A DNA stretch of 64,000 bases from Diorhabda sublineata (lineage: Eukaryota; Arthropoda; Insecta; Coleoptera; Chrysomelidae). A program made the position numbers and the translations under genes. The DNA is taken from the NCBI RefSeq assembly GCF_026230105.1, contig NC_079480.1, positions 16,534,488 through 16,598,487 on the forward strand. Reading direction: 5' to 3'. How positions within the stretch are numbered: the first letter of the stretch is position 1; every line of letters starts with the position of its first letter. Positions 40,787 through 51,789 of this stretch are shown here, piece after piece. The notes below the pieces were generated by a model. The model saw only the letters and a list, made by a program, of their open reading frames with translations. It had not been told where the DNA came from and searched no databases.

Positions 40787-41212
40787 TCATAAATACGCCT
40801 ATAAAAAAAATACGATGCAAAATTTATTATATGAATGTATTACACGTTTATCAAATAATACGCTTTGTGAAAATAAATATAACTTTAGGTAGGTATTCAA
40901 TAAATGTCTGTGAATGTTTGGAAAAAATATCCAAACAAAACCTAATGTCCGCGTTTGTAGACATAACGTATATTCGCAATTTATTATACAAAACACTGAA
41001 TAATTGTTTGTAAAATACGATGTTCTTCGCCTTTGTAACATAACATAACACGTAATTCATAGATGGATATTTTTTTCCAAACATTCATAGACATTTATTG
41101 AATACCTTGTTAAAGTTATACTTATTTTCAAAAAGAGTATTATTTGATAAATGTGTAATACATTGATATAATAAATTTAGCATCGTATAATTTTTTACAG
41201 GCGTATTTATGA
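40787..41212. mobile_element. Foldback (hairpin) element with 150-bp arms
   Basis: The left arm begins tcataaatacgcctataaaa. The right arm, read inverted, begins tcataaatacgcctgtaaaa. The match extends about 150 bp through tgtattacacgtttatcaaa and tattcaataaatgtct to tttggaaaaaatatcca. The central loop is about 120 bp. No coding capacity was seen. The piggyBac-like copy starts about 190 bp to the right. Confidence 0.85.
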
Positions 41213-41389
41213 AATTTGAAACATTTTGGACATGGACACCTATCGGACTTGGAGCTGTCTTCGGATGATGAGGAAGTAGGAAATAGTAATATCCTTGTAC
41301 GAGACATCTTCGATTGGGTGCTGATGTGATAACACAGAACCAAAGAGAGTACACCCCACCTGACCCCTTCGATGAACATGAAGACAAAA

Positions 41390-43307
41390 ATAAAGACTGA
41401 GATATGTCAGCTTCAGATTTTGTGTTTGAGACCGAAGAGTCGGAGGAGCTGGATATTGAAGAGGGCTAGCAAGAGCTAGCTGCACTGAATGTAGAGAATT
41501 TCGATCATCTTACAGCAAAACCGAACAGCAAGTGGAGACACAAACAAATAAATAACTCTATACCGACGGATTTCCTCCCACCAATAACAGTTGATCCAGT
41601 TGTTCAAGATTCTCTTAATTATTATTATAAATATGTTCTTACACAGCTTTTTATACAGATGGTTGAAATGACAAATTTATATGCTGTGCAGTCAGGAAAA
41701 TCCACGTCCAGCAATTAAAAAGGGAAATTATTTGGCTTACACATGGTAACCGGAATATTCAATATCCAGTTCTGAAAATGTACTGAGAAAATAACATAAG
41801 TTTTTCTCTTTTTATAAACAGTATGTCAAGAGATAGATTTTTTGCGCTCCCTAACAATGAACATTTAGTAGATAATTTGAAAAAACCTCCAAATTGTCAA
41901 GATGTATTTTATAAAGTACGACCAATCTACGATGCAATTCGAAGCCGTTGTTTAGAACTGCCGTTAGAGAGAGAACTGTGTGTCGATGAACAAATAGTTC
42001 CTTTTACTGGGAAGCATTCTGCTAAACAATATGTAAAAGGCAAACCTTGTCCATAGGGAATCAAACTGTTCTTCCTGTGTGGCAAGAATGGCCGAGCTTA
42101 TGATTTTATGATATATCAAAACTCCATTCCAGAATTAGACAAGAAGTTGATTTTGGCGCATCGGTAATATTGTATCTAATAAAAAGAGTTGGTGAGAATA
42201 GTGGCCATGTGATAATTACTTCTCATCCTATTATAAGATGCAAATTTTGAAACACAAAGGTATTATGGCTACTTGCACAGCTTGTGTCAATAGATTTGCA
42301 AAATCACTACTGGTCAGTGATAAAGATATAAAAAAGAAACCTAGTTTTGCTGAAGAGATTACTAGTGCCGGTGGGGATGTTACTATGGCCAAATGGCTAG
42401 ATAAAAAGCCAGCCAACTTAACATCTAACTTTATTAGTATAGGAGAGAAGGATATGGTGAGAAGATGGTCAAAGACAGAAAAAAGATTTATAGAAGTTGA
42501 GACGCCTGAAATAGTCAAAGAGTACAATCACGCGATGGGAGGTGTTGATCTATTAGACCAACTTATGAGCCGTTATAGGACTTTCATAAAGTCGAAGAAG
42601 TGGCGGATTATTTTCATGCTTCAGATCTGGCAGTCGTTCAAGCCTATCGTGAATATGAGACAAATAACAATTTGCTCGGAATACCCAAAGCAAAACGGCT
42701 TACACTTCTTCATCCTCGCCAACACCTGGCTCAAATAAGATTTTACCAGTAATTGTTCCAAGAAGACCGGGAGAACTGCGTCCGTCAGTTAAAATAGCTA
42801 CAGGTAGCGTTGGTCACTTTCCAGCTCATGACGTCGGGTCAGGAACGTACTGCAAATTACCGGGATGCAAAGTAAAATCCCGCATCGAGTGCATAAAATA
42901 CAAAGTGCATTTGTGTTTAAACAAAAACAAAAGTTTCCATACCTAAATTTCCCACAGTTTATTATTTATTTTTATCAGAAGATTTATTACGTTTTTCATT
43001 GTTTTACAAGATTTATTTTTTGTTTTGAGCTGGAATTTAATTTTGTAAAACATTTCCATATTTTCTGTAATAAAAACGTTATGAAATGATCATCTATTAT
43101 ATATTTACATATAATCCCTACATTAGTTGTTATAATCACTTAGGCCGAATGTTCACTTTTCAGCACATAAAAAAACATCAATTTTCTCGGAAAATAATGA
43201 AAACATATCAATTTTTTTAATATTTCCATACTCAATAGTACCTAACATAACATGAATAAAATCGATTCAAACAAAATCCAAAAAGCAAAAAATCAAGTCT
43301 GAAAGGG
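41390..43307 (+). mobile_element. piggyBac-like transposon with 3' terminus
   Basis: The right end is defined by gaaaggg followed by TTAA at 43308-43311, the terminus and target site of piggyBac elements. A 360-bp untranslated stretch separates it from the transposase pseudogene. A matching CCC left end was not found. The left boundary is set only by the beginning of recognisable coding sequence. Confidence 0.7.
41404..42946 (+). pseudogene. piggyBac-like transposase, broken but with all catalytic blocks
   Basis: The acidic N-terminus is visible at 41400-41460 (SDFVFETEESEELD). The frame at 41823-42056 has MSRDRFFALPNNEHLVDNL and CVDEQIVPFTGKHSAKQYV, which contains the first catalytic Asp. 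In other frames come KLFFLCGKNGRAYDFMIYQ, DNYFSSYYKMQILKHKGI (second Asp) and, at 42540-42600, MGGVDLLDQLMSRYRTF (third and fourth Asp). The C-terminal cysteine-rich finger reads CKLPGCKVKSRIECIKYKVH. At least four frameshifts or stops inactivate it. Confidence 0.88.
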
Positions 43308-43511
43308 TTAACAGTAATTTTTATGTGAATGTTATTTGAAAAACAAATCGAATGAAACACTTTATCATGTTTAATTCCGTCAAGTTATTCTCAATTAATT
43401 TCTGGTATGATATTACTAACGATAAAAACTTCTGATAATCCATATCTACTAGAATATGCAATACCACACTTCAATAGTTTTCGTAACAAAAATTTAAAAA
43501 ATATAACTTAC

Positions 43512-43752
43512 ATAGTATCCGCTTTGTATTGTACTCATGACCAAAAATATAAGTTTTTTTTGGTACAATTTCCTCTTGAACTTTCTCTAAGATTTCTTTT
43601 GTTAACGCTGGACCTCTCATGAAAATTTGATTACAATTTCTTTCTAAATATGAATGTTTACCACCAAACAATCCATTTTCACTATCAACTGCGCGCAAAG
43701 TTTCATCATTGGGATACATCATCAGTGATACAAATTTATATTTACTTTTCAA
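43512..43752 (-). CDS. Unrecognised minus-strand frame, possible exon
   Basis: The frame encodes about 80 residues, including ENGLFGGKHSYLERNCNQIF and MRGPALTKEILEKVQEEIVP. It ends at a strong donor, ATACTAT then gtaagtta. Composition looks protein-like and unlike the surrounding AT-rich noise. Another minus frame at 43950-44035 (TSYDMLNGVTSIEDVKNYDN) lies upstream beyond a TA microsatellite. I do not recognise either family. They could be exons of an unannotated gene or parts of an unknown transposon. Confidence 0.25.
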
Positions 43753-43877
43753 AGTTTGGCGCGACCAAAGTTACTTAGTTACTTTAGCTCGATAAACACT
43801 GATAATGGGTGAAATAAATGATTGTGGGCAGTTTTATAAGCGTTAAAATGTTCTTATCTTTTATGACTCTTATGAAA

Positions 43878-43878
<1 letters not shown>

Positions 43879-43942
<64 letters not shown>
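43879..43942. repeat. TA dinucleotide microsatellite
   Basis: A pure TA run of about 62 bp. It gives rise to an Ile-Tyr repeat frame that is not a gene. Confidence 0.97.
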
Positions 43943-43943
<1 letters not shown>

Positions 43944-44486
43944 CTCAGCTTCTTACTGAATCGGACGTTATCATAATTTTTCACGTCTTCAATAGACGTA
44001 ACACCATTTAACATATCGTACGATGTTGATGCCAATGATTTTTTTTTTATATGTTTTCAACATATTTATCAACGTTTAGTTCGTCGAGTTCAAAATGACA
44101 GGTGATAAGAAATAACTGCCGGTTTTTTTACTTCCATTTGAAATATACGGTTAATTTTATATACAGTTATTATGTGTGATATCAATTTAAATAACTTTTT
44201 TCATTGTAGAGTGAATTTGATGGAAAAATAATTTAGAGTATTAATTAAACATTATTTTTAAAGTTGAAAGAAAATGAACCCTCGGAAGACCAAGCTATTT
44301 TTAGTTACATCCTGTACCAAGGTTGGATAAAAAGTGCCACCAATAAAATCAGGGTGTTCCGCTCGCCTACAACTATTTTGTGTGTACTACAGCTTTCTAT
44401 AGATTGTATGAAGTAGTGAAATATTATGTATAAATAACAAATACGTCAAATGAAAAGTATTTTTTCTACAACTGTGCGTTTTAACC

Positions 44487-44547
44487 CACTTTCCCGCACG
44501 CATTTTAGTTTTGAAAGTGTCACTTTCCCACACTAGTGCGGGAAAGT
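44487..44547. repeat. Repeated CTTTCCCGCAC motif and palindrome left of Crypton-like copy 2
   Basis: The motif cactttcccgcac lies at 44487-44499. A palindrome, actttcccacac then ta then gtgcgggaaagt, lies at 44522-44547. The same core recurs at 46144-46154, right of the recombinase. The motif is GC-rich compared with the surrounding DNA. Confidence 0.8.
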
Positions 44548-44930
44548 AAAATTATTTAAACTTTGACCTTATTAGATAGTTTTTTACTTCGGAGGTCATA
44601 ACTATTGTTACTAAAGGTAAATAAATATTTGCGAAATAGCCCATCAAATAAAATTTAAATCTTTTCTAGCTTTTTGTAGCATTTTAATTTTTTTGAAACT
44701 ATAAAATAATACAGATACTTTTTATAAAACCTAACCATGTACATTCTTCAAAGGAGTGTCACAAAACAACCACCAAATCACCCGGGTTTGATATCAGTTG
44801 CTATGACAACCCAGGCGTATAATTGTTACTAAAATGTCAAAGTTGTTCAAAACGTCTTGGAAGTGAGCGAATAAGTACAATCTTCTTCTAAATTAAACCA
44901 CATTAAACCGAAACCGATACAATAATATTA

Positions 44931-46065
44931 ATGGATTCATCCTACGAAGAACTTCCCGAAGCCATTTTGAAGGCTGCAAATGAAGCTAATTCCGAGCTGT
45001 TACCTGCCATATCCAGACTAAGATATGAGAAGCAATACGACCATTTTGTTACATGGTGTAAGGAGAAAGGGGCTAAAACTTATAAGGAAGAGGTATTTCT
45101 GGCGTATTTTTCAGACCCAAGTAAGGTTTTGAAATCTAATACATTATAGTCCCGCTATTCGATAGTAAAAGTTTAGAGAAAATAAAACAAAATTTGGATA
45201 TAGGAAACTTCCATAAGTTAACGTCGTTTCTTAAAAAAAAATATTGGTTTTCGAGCACAGAAAGCTTAATTTTTTACCAAACAAAATATATCTAGGGTTA
45301 TGCTAGCTCCCGATGAGGTGAATACCATTTTTGCACTGGCTGGCGCTCTCCGCAGATCTGAGGTTGTAAATATCACTGTCGACGACATTCAAGATAAAGG
45401 CAACCTAATTGTTGTGAAAATTTCCGATTCCAAAAATCATTCGTCAAGATCATTTGCTTTATCTGAATAAATAAATGATGAAACCTATTTGACGCTGTAC
45501 AGAAAGTACGCAGATTTACGACCACCTACCACTCCACACCGCCAATTTTTTATTCTTTATAAGAATAAAAAATGCTCAGTTCAATGCGTTGGCGTGAACA
45601 CTTTTGGTTAGATGCCAGCCGAGATTGCTGCATAAATATGCCTACCTAATCCGGAAGTTATACAGAACACAGTTTCAGACGTTCTTCGGCAACGTTCCTA
45701 GCAGACTCCGGTGAAGAAATAACCAACGTAAAGCGCCTCGGTGGCTGGAAGTCTACTACTGTCGCTGAGGGCTTTTTGGAGGACTCAGAGTATCAGAAGA
45801 AAAAAGTATCAAATAAATTCTATGTACTACAAATGACTTAAAACCGTTGCCGTTACCGTCATCGTCATATTCATGCGACCTGCACCCGATGCCATTCTCA
45901 TCGACGTCATCTACATTCCAGTTGAAACTAAATAACTCCACTGGATCAGCAATTCTGACTAGTCTACAGAATGCAACAAATTGTGTTTTCAATATTAATA
46001 TTTATAATAATGAGTGCTTTTTAGTTAAAGTTTTATATATTATTATGTTTGTTGGAATAAAATAA
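44931..46065 (+). pseudogene. Crypton-like tyrosine recombinase, copy 2 (Tyr to Phe)
   Basis: The N-terminal frame (44931-45149) reads ELPEAILKAANEANSELLPA, then YDHFVTWCKEKGAKTYKEEV and FLAYFSDPSKVLKSNTL. After frameshifts come FALAGALRRSEVVNITVDDI (first Arg) and ISDSKNHSSRSFALSE, then a stop. LYRKYADLRPPTTPHRQFF follows. Near 45668-45790 the reading is HSFRRSSATFLADSGEEITN, then LGGWKSTTVAEGFLED. The second Arg and the GGW box are kept, but the position of the nucleophilic Tyr is Phe (TTT). A tail with NCVFNINIYNNE follows in another frame. By family knowledge this would integrate DNA without a DDE transposase. Confidence 0.8.
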
Positions 46066-46143
46066 TTGTTGAAAAATGGGTTGGTATACTTTTTTGTATA
46101 ACCGGTCGTAGAAAATAAGGTTCCTAACTCACGCGTAAAGTGT

Positions 46144-46154
46144 CTTTCCCGCAC
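46144..46154. repeat. CTTTCCCGCAC motif right of Crypton-like copy 2
   Basis: This is the same core as at 44489-44499, in the same orientation, about 300 bp beyond the GGW/Phe block of the recombinase. Confidence 0.6.
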
Positions 46155-46229
46155 TTGACCGCTTGCCAGCAAATATGACATCGACCTGTTGTTCCTGCCT
46201 CTGGAGCTGCAACTTTTTACCAAGTATTG

Positions 46230-46940
46230 ACTCCATTCCCATTTATATTTTCTGATCTTTACTCAACTAATGGTTTTACAAGACAAGACTCCGATTTGTT
46301 TTGTTGTTATTCCAAGTTGGAATGCTTTCAATAAACAATGTATAGGCAAAAATACAGATATGGGCCATCTTCTTGTTAGTCTTTTTGTAGAGTGCTTTCT
46401 GACCATCTTTCACTTTCTGCTTTCAGAATCCTATAGACATTTCCATTTTTCCATTAAAAGTTACAGGCATCAAGGACCTTGGTGTAATATTTGGACTTCA
46501 GGTGATACTTGATATTTTACTATTATTTTTCACATAAATGATTGTTCAAATGACGTTTTTTACAGTTTGGTTTTTGCCACTAAGAAGTCAAGAAATGTTT
46601 CAGTTTCTGCTTTTAGACACTTATATATACAATTATAACATGTTCTTTTATAATTATTATTTCTATTTGTATCAAATCTATATATGCAATTGTGATATGC
46701 AAATTAAAGCTCAGTTCTCATGATGACTACCGCATGAGTTGTGACTTACTCTTTTTGCTAACCTAACCTAACCTCACCAAAATAAGAAATAACAAGTAAT
46801 CATATTATTATAAACCTTTCATTTCCAATATGAATGCTTAACAGCTTGAGGAATCATTGAGTAAGAAAAAAAATTAGCATAATTTCGGTACAATAAATTG
46901 GAATTTTATGAAAAACTTATATTTTCTGAAATACAATACT
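46230..46940. other. No gene seen
   Basis: AT-rich sequence. A short ctaacctaacctaacc near 46758-46775 resembles the insect telomere repeat (TTAGG) but has only three units. Confidence 0.4.
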
Positions 46941-46949
46941 TACTTGTGA

Positions 46950-48347
46950 CTTTAATCTAGATCTTGGTTTGATAGAATATTGCACGGTTTATTGGTTGCC
47001 ATCTTATTTTTCAACTCAGCATTGATTTTTGCGTCGGATTGTTGAGTAGATAAAAAAATATACACCTTTTTTGTTTTTTCACGAGGGATGTATGATACTA
47101 AATGGTTGCCTTGGTGCAGGATTAGTAAACTCAAAAGCATTTGAATGTGGCTCTCTTTTTTTTGTTAATTTTAACTCCTCTGGGATTCCTTTTCGGTTTC
47201 TCTGCATGGTGCCTACAACCGTAATGCCAAAATTTTAATACAAGTCTTCTGCTAATTCGACAGATGTATAAAACCTGTCAGTGATCAAGTTACGTCCTGA
47301 ATTTTTTAGTGGTTCTACTAAACTCTTCACAACCGCTGTTGGACCTCTTGATGCGGGTGTAGTGTCTTCAGATTTTCCAGCATATACTTCCATTCGCAAA
47401 ACATATCTTTTTCACTATCGGCCAACACTCTAATGAGAATTTCGTCGATTTTTCTACGCTCTCCGCATTTGTCTTTATCATCAAATCTAACTGTTTTCAT
47501 AAGTTGAACAAATCGTTCACGGAACATTGTACTAAAATAGACGGACCTTCCAATCTCACTCTACCAAAGATCTTGATAATGCAACTCGGTAGTACTCGTA
47601 AGAGGAATGTTTAGTCAAATTGCCTCTTCGTTAGTATGCATCATGATAACACTCATAATTTCGTTCGTAATAAACTTTTTAAATGATTCTAATATAGTTT
47701 GTATTTTTCCGTTGCGCCGCAAACCTGGTGTTTCACGCAATATATTCTGTAGAGAACGACATGAAATTCGAAGTACATCTTCTAGGGAATATATAATACC
47801 CTACCATTTTTTGCAACAAATCGTGTCTTGTTAGAGATGTCTGACAATAAATATGGAGCCATTTTTTCACTAACATGATCTTCTTCATCACTATCACTTG
47901 AGGATTCGTCGCACTCCATAACCTCAAAGTCCGAAATATTTTCGACTTTTTCTTCAAGTTCGCTCTGAGAAAGATATCGACTCATAATTGCACTTGTTTG
48001 AAGAATTGTATGAAAAACAAACTATTATTACTATTATTTGCAAATTTGCTATCCAAAAATGAGTCAGCAACACGAACATGCGGATTTCAACTTGAAAACT
48101 GAACAGAACTTACGAAAACAAAAGAATCAGCTGACGACTTTGCAAGGGAGCGTGTTGGATCAAGGCATGTCCCTTTTTAGCTAACCGATTTTGAGTTTAT
48201 TTAAAAAAGTACGATGTTGTACTAAGCAGTTTATGTTCACGTGGTAGAATCAGTATCGACCTAGAATTTTTTCTTGAAAATTTGAAGAAAATACAAGAAA
48301 AAATGTCTCAACGTGGATCTATGTGCCAAACCTTGGTCGTTCTAGGG
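46950..48347 (-). pseudogene. Second piggyBac-like transposon, different subfamily
   Basis: The 5' terminus is at 48347: the minus strand reads TTAA then ccctagaacgaccaagg. The reading begins at 47985 with MSRYLSQSELEEKVENISDF and an acidic ESSSDSDEED stretch. Then FRERFVQLMKTVRFDDKDKC leads directly to a segment near ADSEKDMFCEWK. In the adjoining frame come KNSGRNLITDRFYTSVELAE (second catalytic Asp) and GTMQRNRKGIPEELKLTKK, which is the family's GT-M-R-x-NR-K-x-IP block. The region of the first Asp is deleted. The 3' terminus was not found. Confidence 0.82.
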
Positions 48348-48351
48348 TTAA

Positions 48352-49670
48352 GCCAGGAAAAGTTAAGTAAATGGTTGAGAACGTCCGTAAATCTCATTTG
48401 CTATAACTACTCCTTAAAGCGAAAATCGTGACCTTGCACCAAACGATCATTTAATAGTACGCGGAGGTATATGAAATAAAATATTGGAAGGAAAATGTCT
48501 ATTCTAGCCAATGATATGAACATCAGTCTTGGTATTTGCTGTTTCTAATGATAAACTTATATGAATATGGGTTTAATTGGATTTAGTCAAATAGAATTTC
48601 ACCGTCAGTAGGTATGTTTTGATTGTTTTGAAAATAGGCTCACCAGCTCACATTCGAAGTAAATGAATGAAATTTCAAAACTGTTTATTAATGTTTTTAT
48701 TAGCGAAACTTTGACGGTAAAAAAAGCGAATAGGTTTGGAAAATATATTTAATGAGTTTCAAGACCAAACACTTAGCAATTGATACTTTTTCGTGAGTTT
48801 GAAAAAGCTGGATTATTTCTTAACAAACGAAGAATTGTCTTTTTGTCGATGTTTAAAGTCCTTCATAAAGCTACCTAAATTGTTGGAATCAAAAATCGCA
48901 TCAAACACCCAACAGTAAACATTTATTAATGAAATTGCTTTAAATAATCAATACTCATTCATTTCTTTCGCCATGACGTTTACCCTGCTCATTCTACACA
49001 AAGGATTACTGATTGGCCAGGTAATCAGTTTAGAGCAAAATGGTGAGATGATTTGAAAGAATGAGTGTGATATGTTGGTCTGCTAGATTCCTAGACCTTA
49101 TTATAAATAATTTTTCTATATAGAAAAGGATAAGACAAATAATTTATGAGAAATACATTCCGATCGATAGTGATATATTAAAAAAAAAACGATCAATTAC
49201 TAGCGAAAAAATTGAGGCTGCTTTCGGACAGTTCCGAAAACGTATTGATTATTGGTGTCAATTAGTTTTTAAGTTACTTTTATTCAATCATCACTAATTA
49301 GAGCTAAGCCAGTAGTGATAAGCCGAATATGTTTGGTTTATTATAAGACATCAATCTGTATACTTCGAGGAATTTGACCAAGGAAAAGGAAGCTGGAAAA
49401 ACTAAAAATAGGAATCAAAATGAAAATATGCTTACTATAGGGAATACCGTGGACACTCACACTATCACTGCTGCTGGTTTCAATCCAACCAAAAAGGGAA
49501 GATTGGTTGCATAGAGTAGGCAGATTGGAGCGCGAAATCGGATCACTTCATATCGGCCACCTAAGCCAAAACAACGAGAGAATTTCCAAAGTGATCCAAG
49601 CCTTGAATCTAGTTCATTTTTTCTATACTTCTGGTCATACCCATTACAATATGTATTGTGACATTCGACG
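48352..49670. other. No gene recognised
   Basis: AT-rich DNA. A small frame at 49507-49695 leads into the inverted repeat below and ends in MSDEKN. A similar ending (LSDEKN) is found in the partner copy, so it may be the 3' end of an unidentified element's coding region. Confidence 0.35.
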
Positions 49671-49671
49671 T

Positions 49672-50010
49672 CTGATGTCTGATGAAAAGAACTAACCTTT
49701 TGAAGAGTATATTCCTTATATTTATTAGTACGTGAATTACGATATTAATACATAAAACAACAATTTTCGATCAAATAAAACTGTGATTAATTCCTCACTT
49801 GCATTGAAAAAATTCAAATTCTGTGTCTTTAACGCATAAGCCCTGCAGCTTGCTCATCTCAAAATTTTTCTAATGTATACGTAAAATTTCAGTTGATCCG
49901 GTGGTAGTATCTTATACGTGCGATATCTTATTTTTAGTGACATATTTTCTGATCGTTTACTTCTTACTACCGATGTTGAGGCTATTGCTGCACTTACATA
50001 CATTATGTAC
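49672..50010 (+). repeat. Dispersed repeat, arm 1 (inverted partner at 56437-56795)
   Basis: Over about 330 bp this matches the opposite strand of 56437-56795. Shared blocks include tctgatgaaaagaact, tttaacgcataagccctgca and acatattttctgatcgttta. It is probably the 3' end of an unidentified element. Confidence 0.8.
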
Positions 50011-50289
50011 TTTTCATGACAAATATTCTTCCATGTTTGTCTAAGATTGAACTATTATTTGTTCATGTCCCCACTAACTAATAACCCCAACCTACAATCA
50101 AGTTGAGGTTGAATTAAATTAATTACTGGTGAGCGAAGTGATAAAATATTATAAATTAATGCTAGGAGAAAGTAACGAAACCCAGAAACTTTTATATTGA
50201 ATGAATAAAAAGAAAAAGTTATCTTTGCCAGATTGCGTATGTAGGTTAAGTCTATTAATATAGCGAGGCATAAAAAATGACGTTATCTA

Positions 50290-50410
50290 TTCTAGATCGT
50301 AAGCTAAACATGTGCCCCGCAAACTTAACGTTTAAGCTGGCAATGCAAAGGGTTAATAGATTAGGGGTCCGAGCAATTAATTTTTTGTGGTAATAAATTA
50401 GTCATTAAAT
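50290..50410 (+). repeat. Dispersed repeat, direct partner of 52790-52920
   Basis: The shared pattern is tagatcg-aag, then ccccgc-aac-t, then aacgtttaagc, a GC-richer stretch, and a run before gataaatt-like sequence. No coding capacity was seen. Confidence 0.5.
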
Positions 50411-50555
50411 ATTTACAATCTAAAACATCGTCACTTACCGAAAATTACCGAAAAAAGTTTTCACCCCCCGTTAAGGGCTGCAGCCATGGTGTTTTCTGTT
50501 TAGAGCATAGAAAGCGTAATAGCCAAAGTCAACCCCCCATGTGAGGGAAAAATAA

Positions 50556-50645
50556 TGTCGTTATTATTATTAAAAATGTCGTTATTATTATTAAAAATGT
50601 CGTTATTATTATTAAAAATGTCGTTATTATTATTAAAAATGTCTT
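50556..50645. repeat. 21-bp tandem repeat, about four units
   Basis: The unit gtcgttattattattaaaaat is repeated four times with almost no divergence, so the array is recent. Confidence 0.92.
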
Positions 50646-50689
50646 TATATTCTGTTTTAATTACATTTCATCTAATAGATTAACAAATA

Positions 50690-51556
50690 TACACTCGTGA
50701 TCAAAAATAACGCACCTCTCCGATTTTTGAAAATATTTTTTTGCTTAGTAAATTTCAATTAACATTGCTTATTGTTTAACTTAATAATTAGAAATGTGTA
50801 GTAAATTTGAGTAATTTTTAATGAGTAAAAAAATAAAAATAAAAATATTGCAATAAAACCAAATTTTCCTAAAAAATAAAACTTGCATTCTAAACAATAA
50901 TGTTCCTATTTTTAAAACGCTCTTAGAGCGTGTATTCCCGCCTCTGTATGTAATTGCTGCTAACAAAGCTCTTCTGCTGTGTAGACCAGCATTCTGAAGG
51001 TGTCGTCTTATTGATTTACATGTCGGATTGGTAGAAGGGTGTTGTGCTCGACACTTGTCATTGACCGATTTCTTAATGAATTTAATTGCAAAAAAACGGT
51101 CATTTCGAGGAGTTAAAACCGAAGGACGTCCTTGTCCAGGCCTCCTAGAATGTGAACCAGTCTCTCGAAATATTTGCATCAATCTGCCAATGGTTGTTTG
51201 GTGTACGCCAAACAGATTTGCCACTTTACGATTACCTTGTCCCTGCCCAATTAAATCGGCTATTCTTTCAGCTTCGCGTTCACTTAACTGCCTAACTCTA
51301 TTCATTTTTTGTTAAACTAGTTTCGACTTTAACACACCTTAATTGACTTAAATACTGCTGTCCACAAGTTGGTACAACAATAGAATGGAAGAAACATTAA
51401 AAAAATTTTCATAAAATTGAAATTTTTAAAAACCACAAACACAGTTATTTACTAATAAAAAATTTTGGTACACTTTTTATTAAAGAAAAAAGGGAACCCA
51501 ACATTTTAGATTTTGATATTGGAAGGGTGGTGCGTTATTTATGGCCACGAGTTTAT
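50690..51556 (-). mobile_element. Non-autonomous Tc1-like element with intact DNA-binding domain
   Basis: The termini are inverted repeats: cactcgtgatcaaaaataac at the left, and on the minus strand aactcgtggccataaataac at the right. Both continue into gcacc, with TA at each edge. The element is about 865 bp, roughly half a Tc1. It encodes only the N-terminal part of a transposase, followed by AT-rich filler. Confidence 0.85.
50781..51305 (-). CDS. Tc1-like transposase N-terminus (paired helix-turn-helix), no catalytic domain
   Basis: The 174-codon frame starts at an ATG with MNRVRQLSEREAERIADLIG. It continues QGNRKVANLFGVHQTTIGRL, then GSHSRRPGQGRPSVLTPRND, the GRPR-type linker between the two helix-turn-helix motifs. 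It ends the second motif with NPTCKSIRRHLQNAGLHSRR. After about residue 125 the sequence is AT-rich and hydrophobic (an Ile/Phe/Leu run) and no longer transposase. The DDE domain of about 200 residues is gone. The domain could still bind the element's own ends and so act as a repressor of related copies; this is inference. Confidence 0.75.
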   Translation of the reverse strand: MNRVRQLSEREAERIADLIGQGQGNRKVANLFGVHQTTIGRLMQIFRETGSHSRRPGQGRPSVLTPRNDRFFAIKFIKKSVNDKCRAQHPSTNPTCKSIRRHLQNAGLHSRRALLAAITYRGGNTRSKSVLKIGTLLFRMQVLFFRKIWFYCNIFIFIFLLIKNYSNLLHISNY

Positions 51557-51789
51557 ATGTTGGCCGATCCGTAGATGTCACTGTACGTCAGGATGCAATG
51601 TTGTGGTTCCTTGCAACGGTGCGTTATCCACAAGTTTGATGTAGGTACAATTACTCTGTCCCTGGTATATAGTTGTGACTCCCAAAATCTTACAGTTGAA
51701 ATATCCCTGAAAAGCAGCTGAAAAATAGGGTTTCAAATATCGATCGGGGCTTTAGTTTTCGAGAAGGCTACATGGCTGGTTAATTATAA

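Noticed and set aside
43784..43950. Ile-Tyr repeat protein.
   Set aside because: It is a translation of the TA microsatellite.
44482..44489. TTAACCC as the left terminus of a piggyBac element.
   Set aside because: It lies 1.2 kb to the right of the piggyBac copy's 3' end, and the sequence that follows belongs to the CTTTCCCGCAC motif.
46758..46775. Three units of CCTAA, the insect telomere repeat.
   Set aside because: Three units in AT-rich DNA are not evidence of an interstitial telomere.
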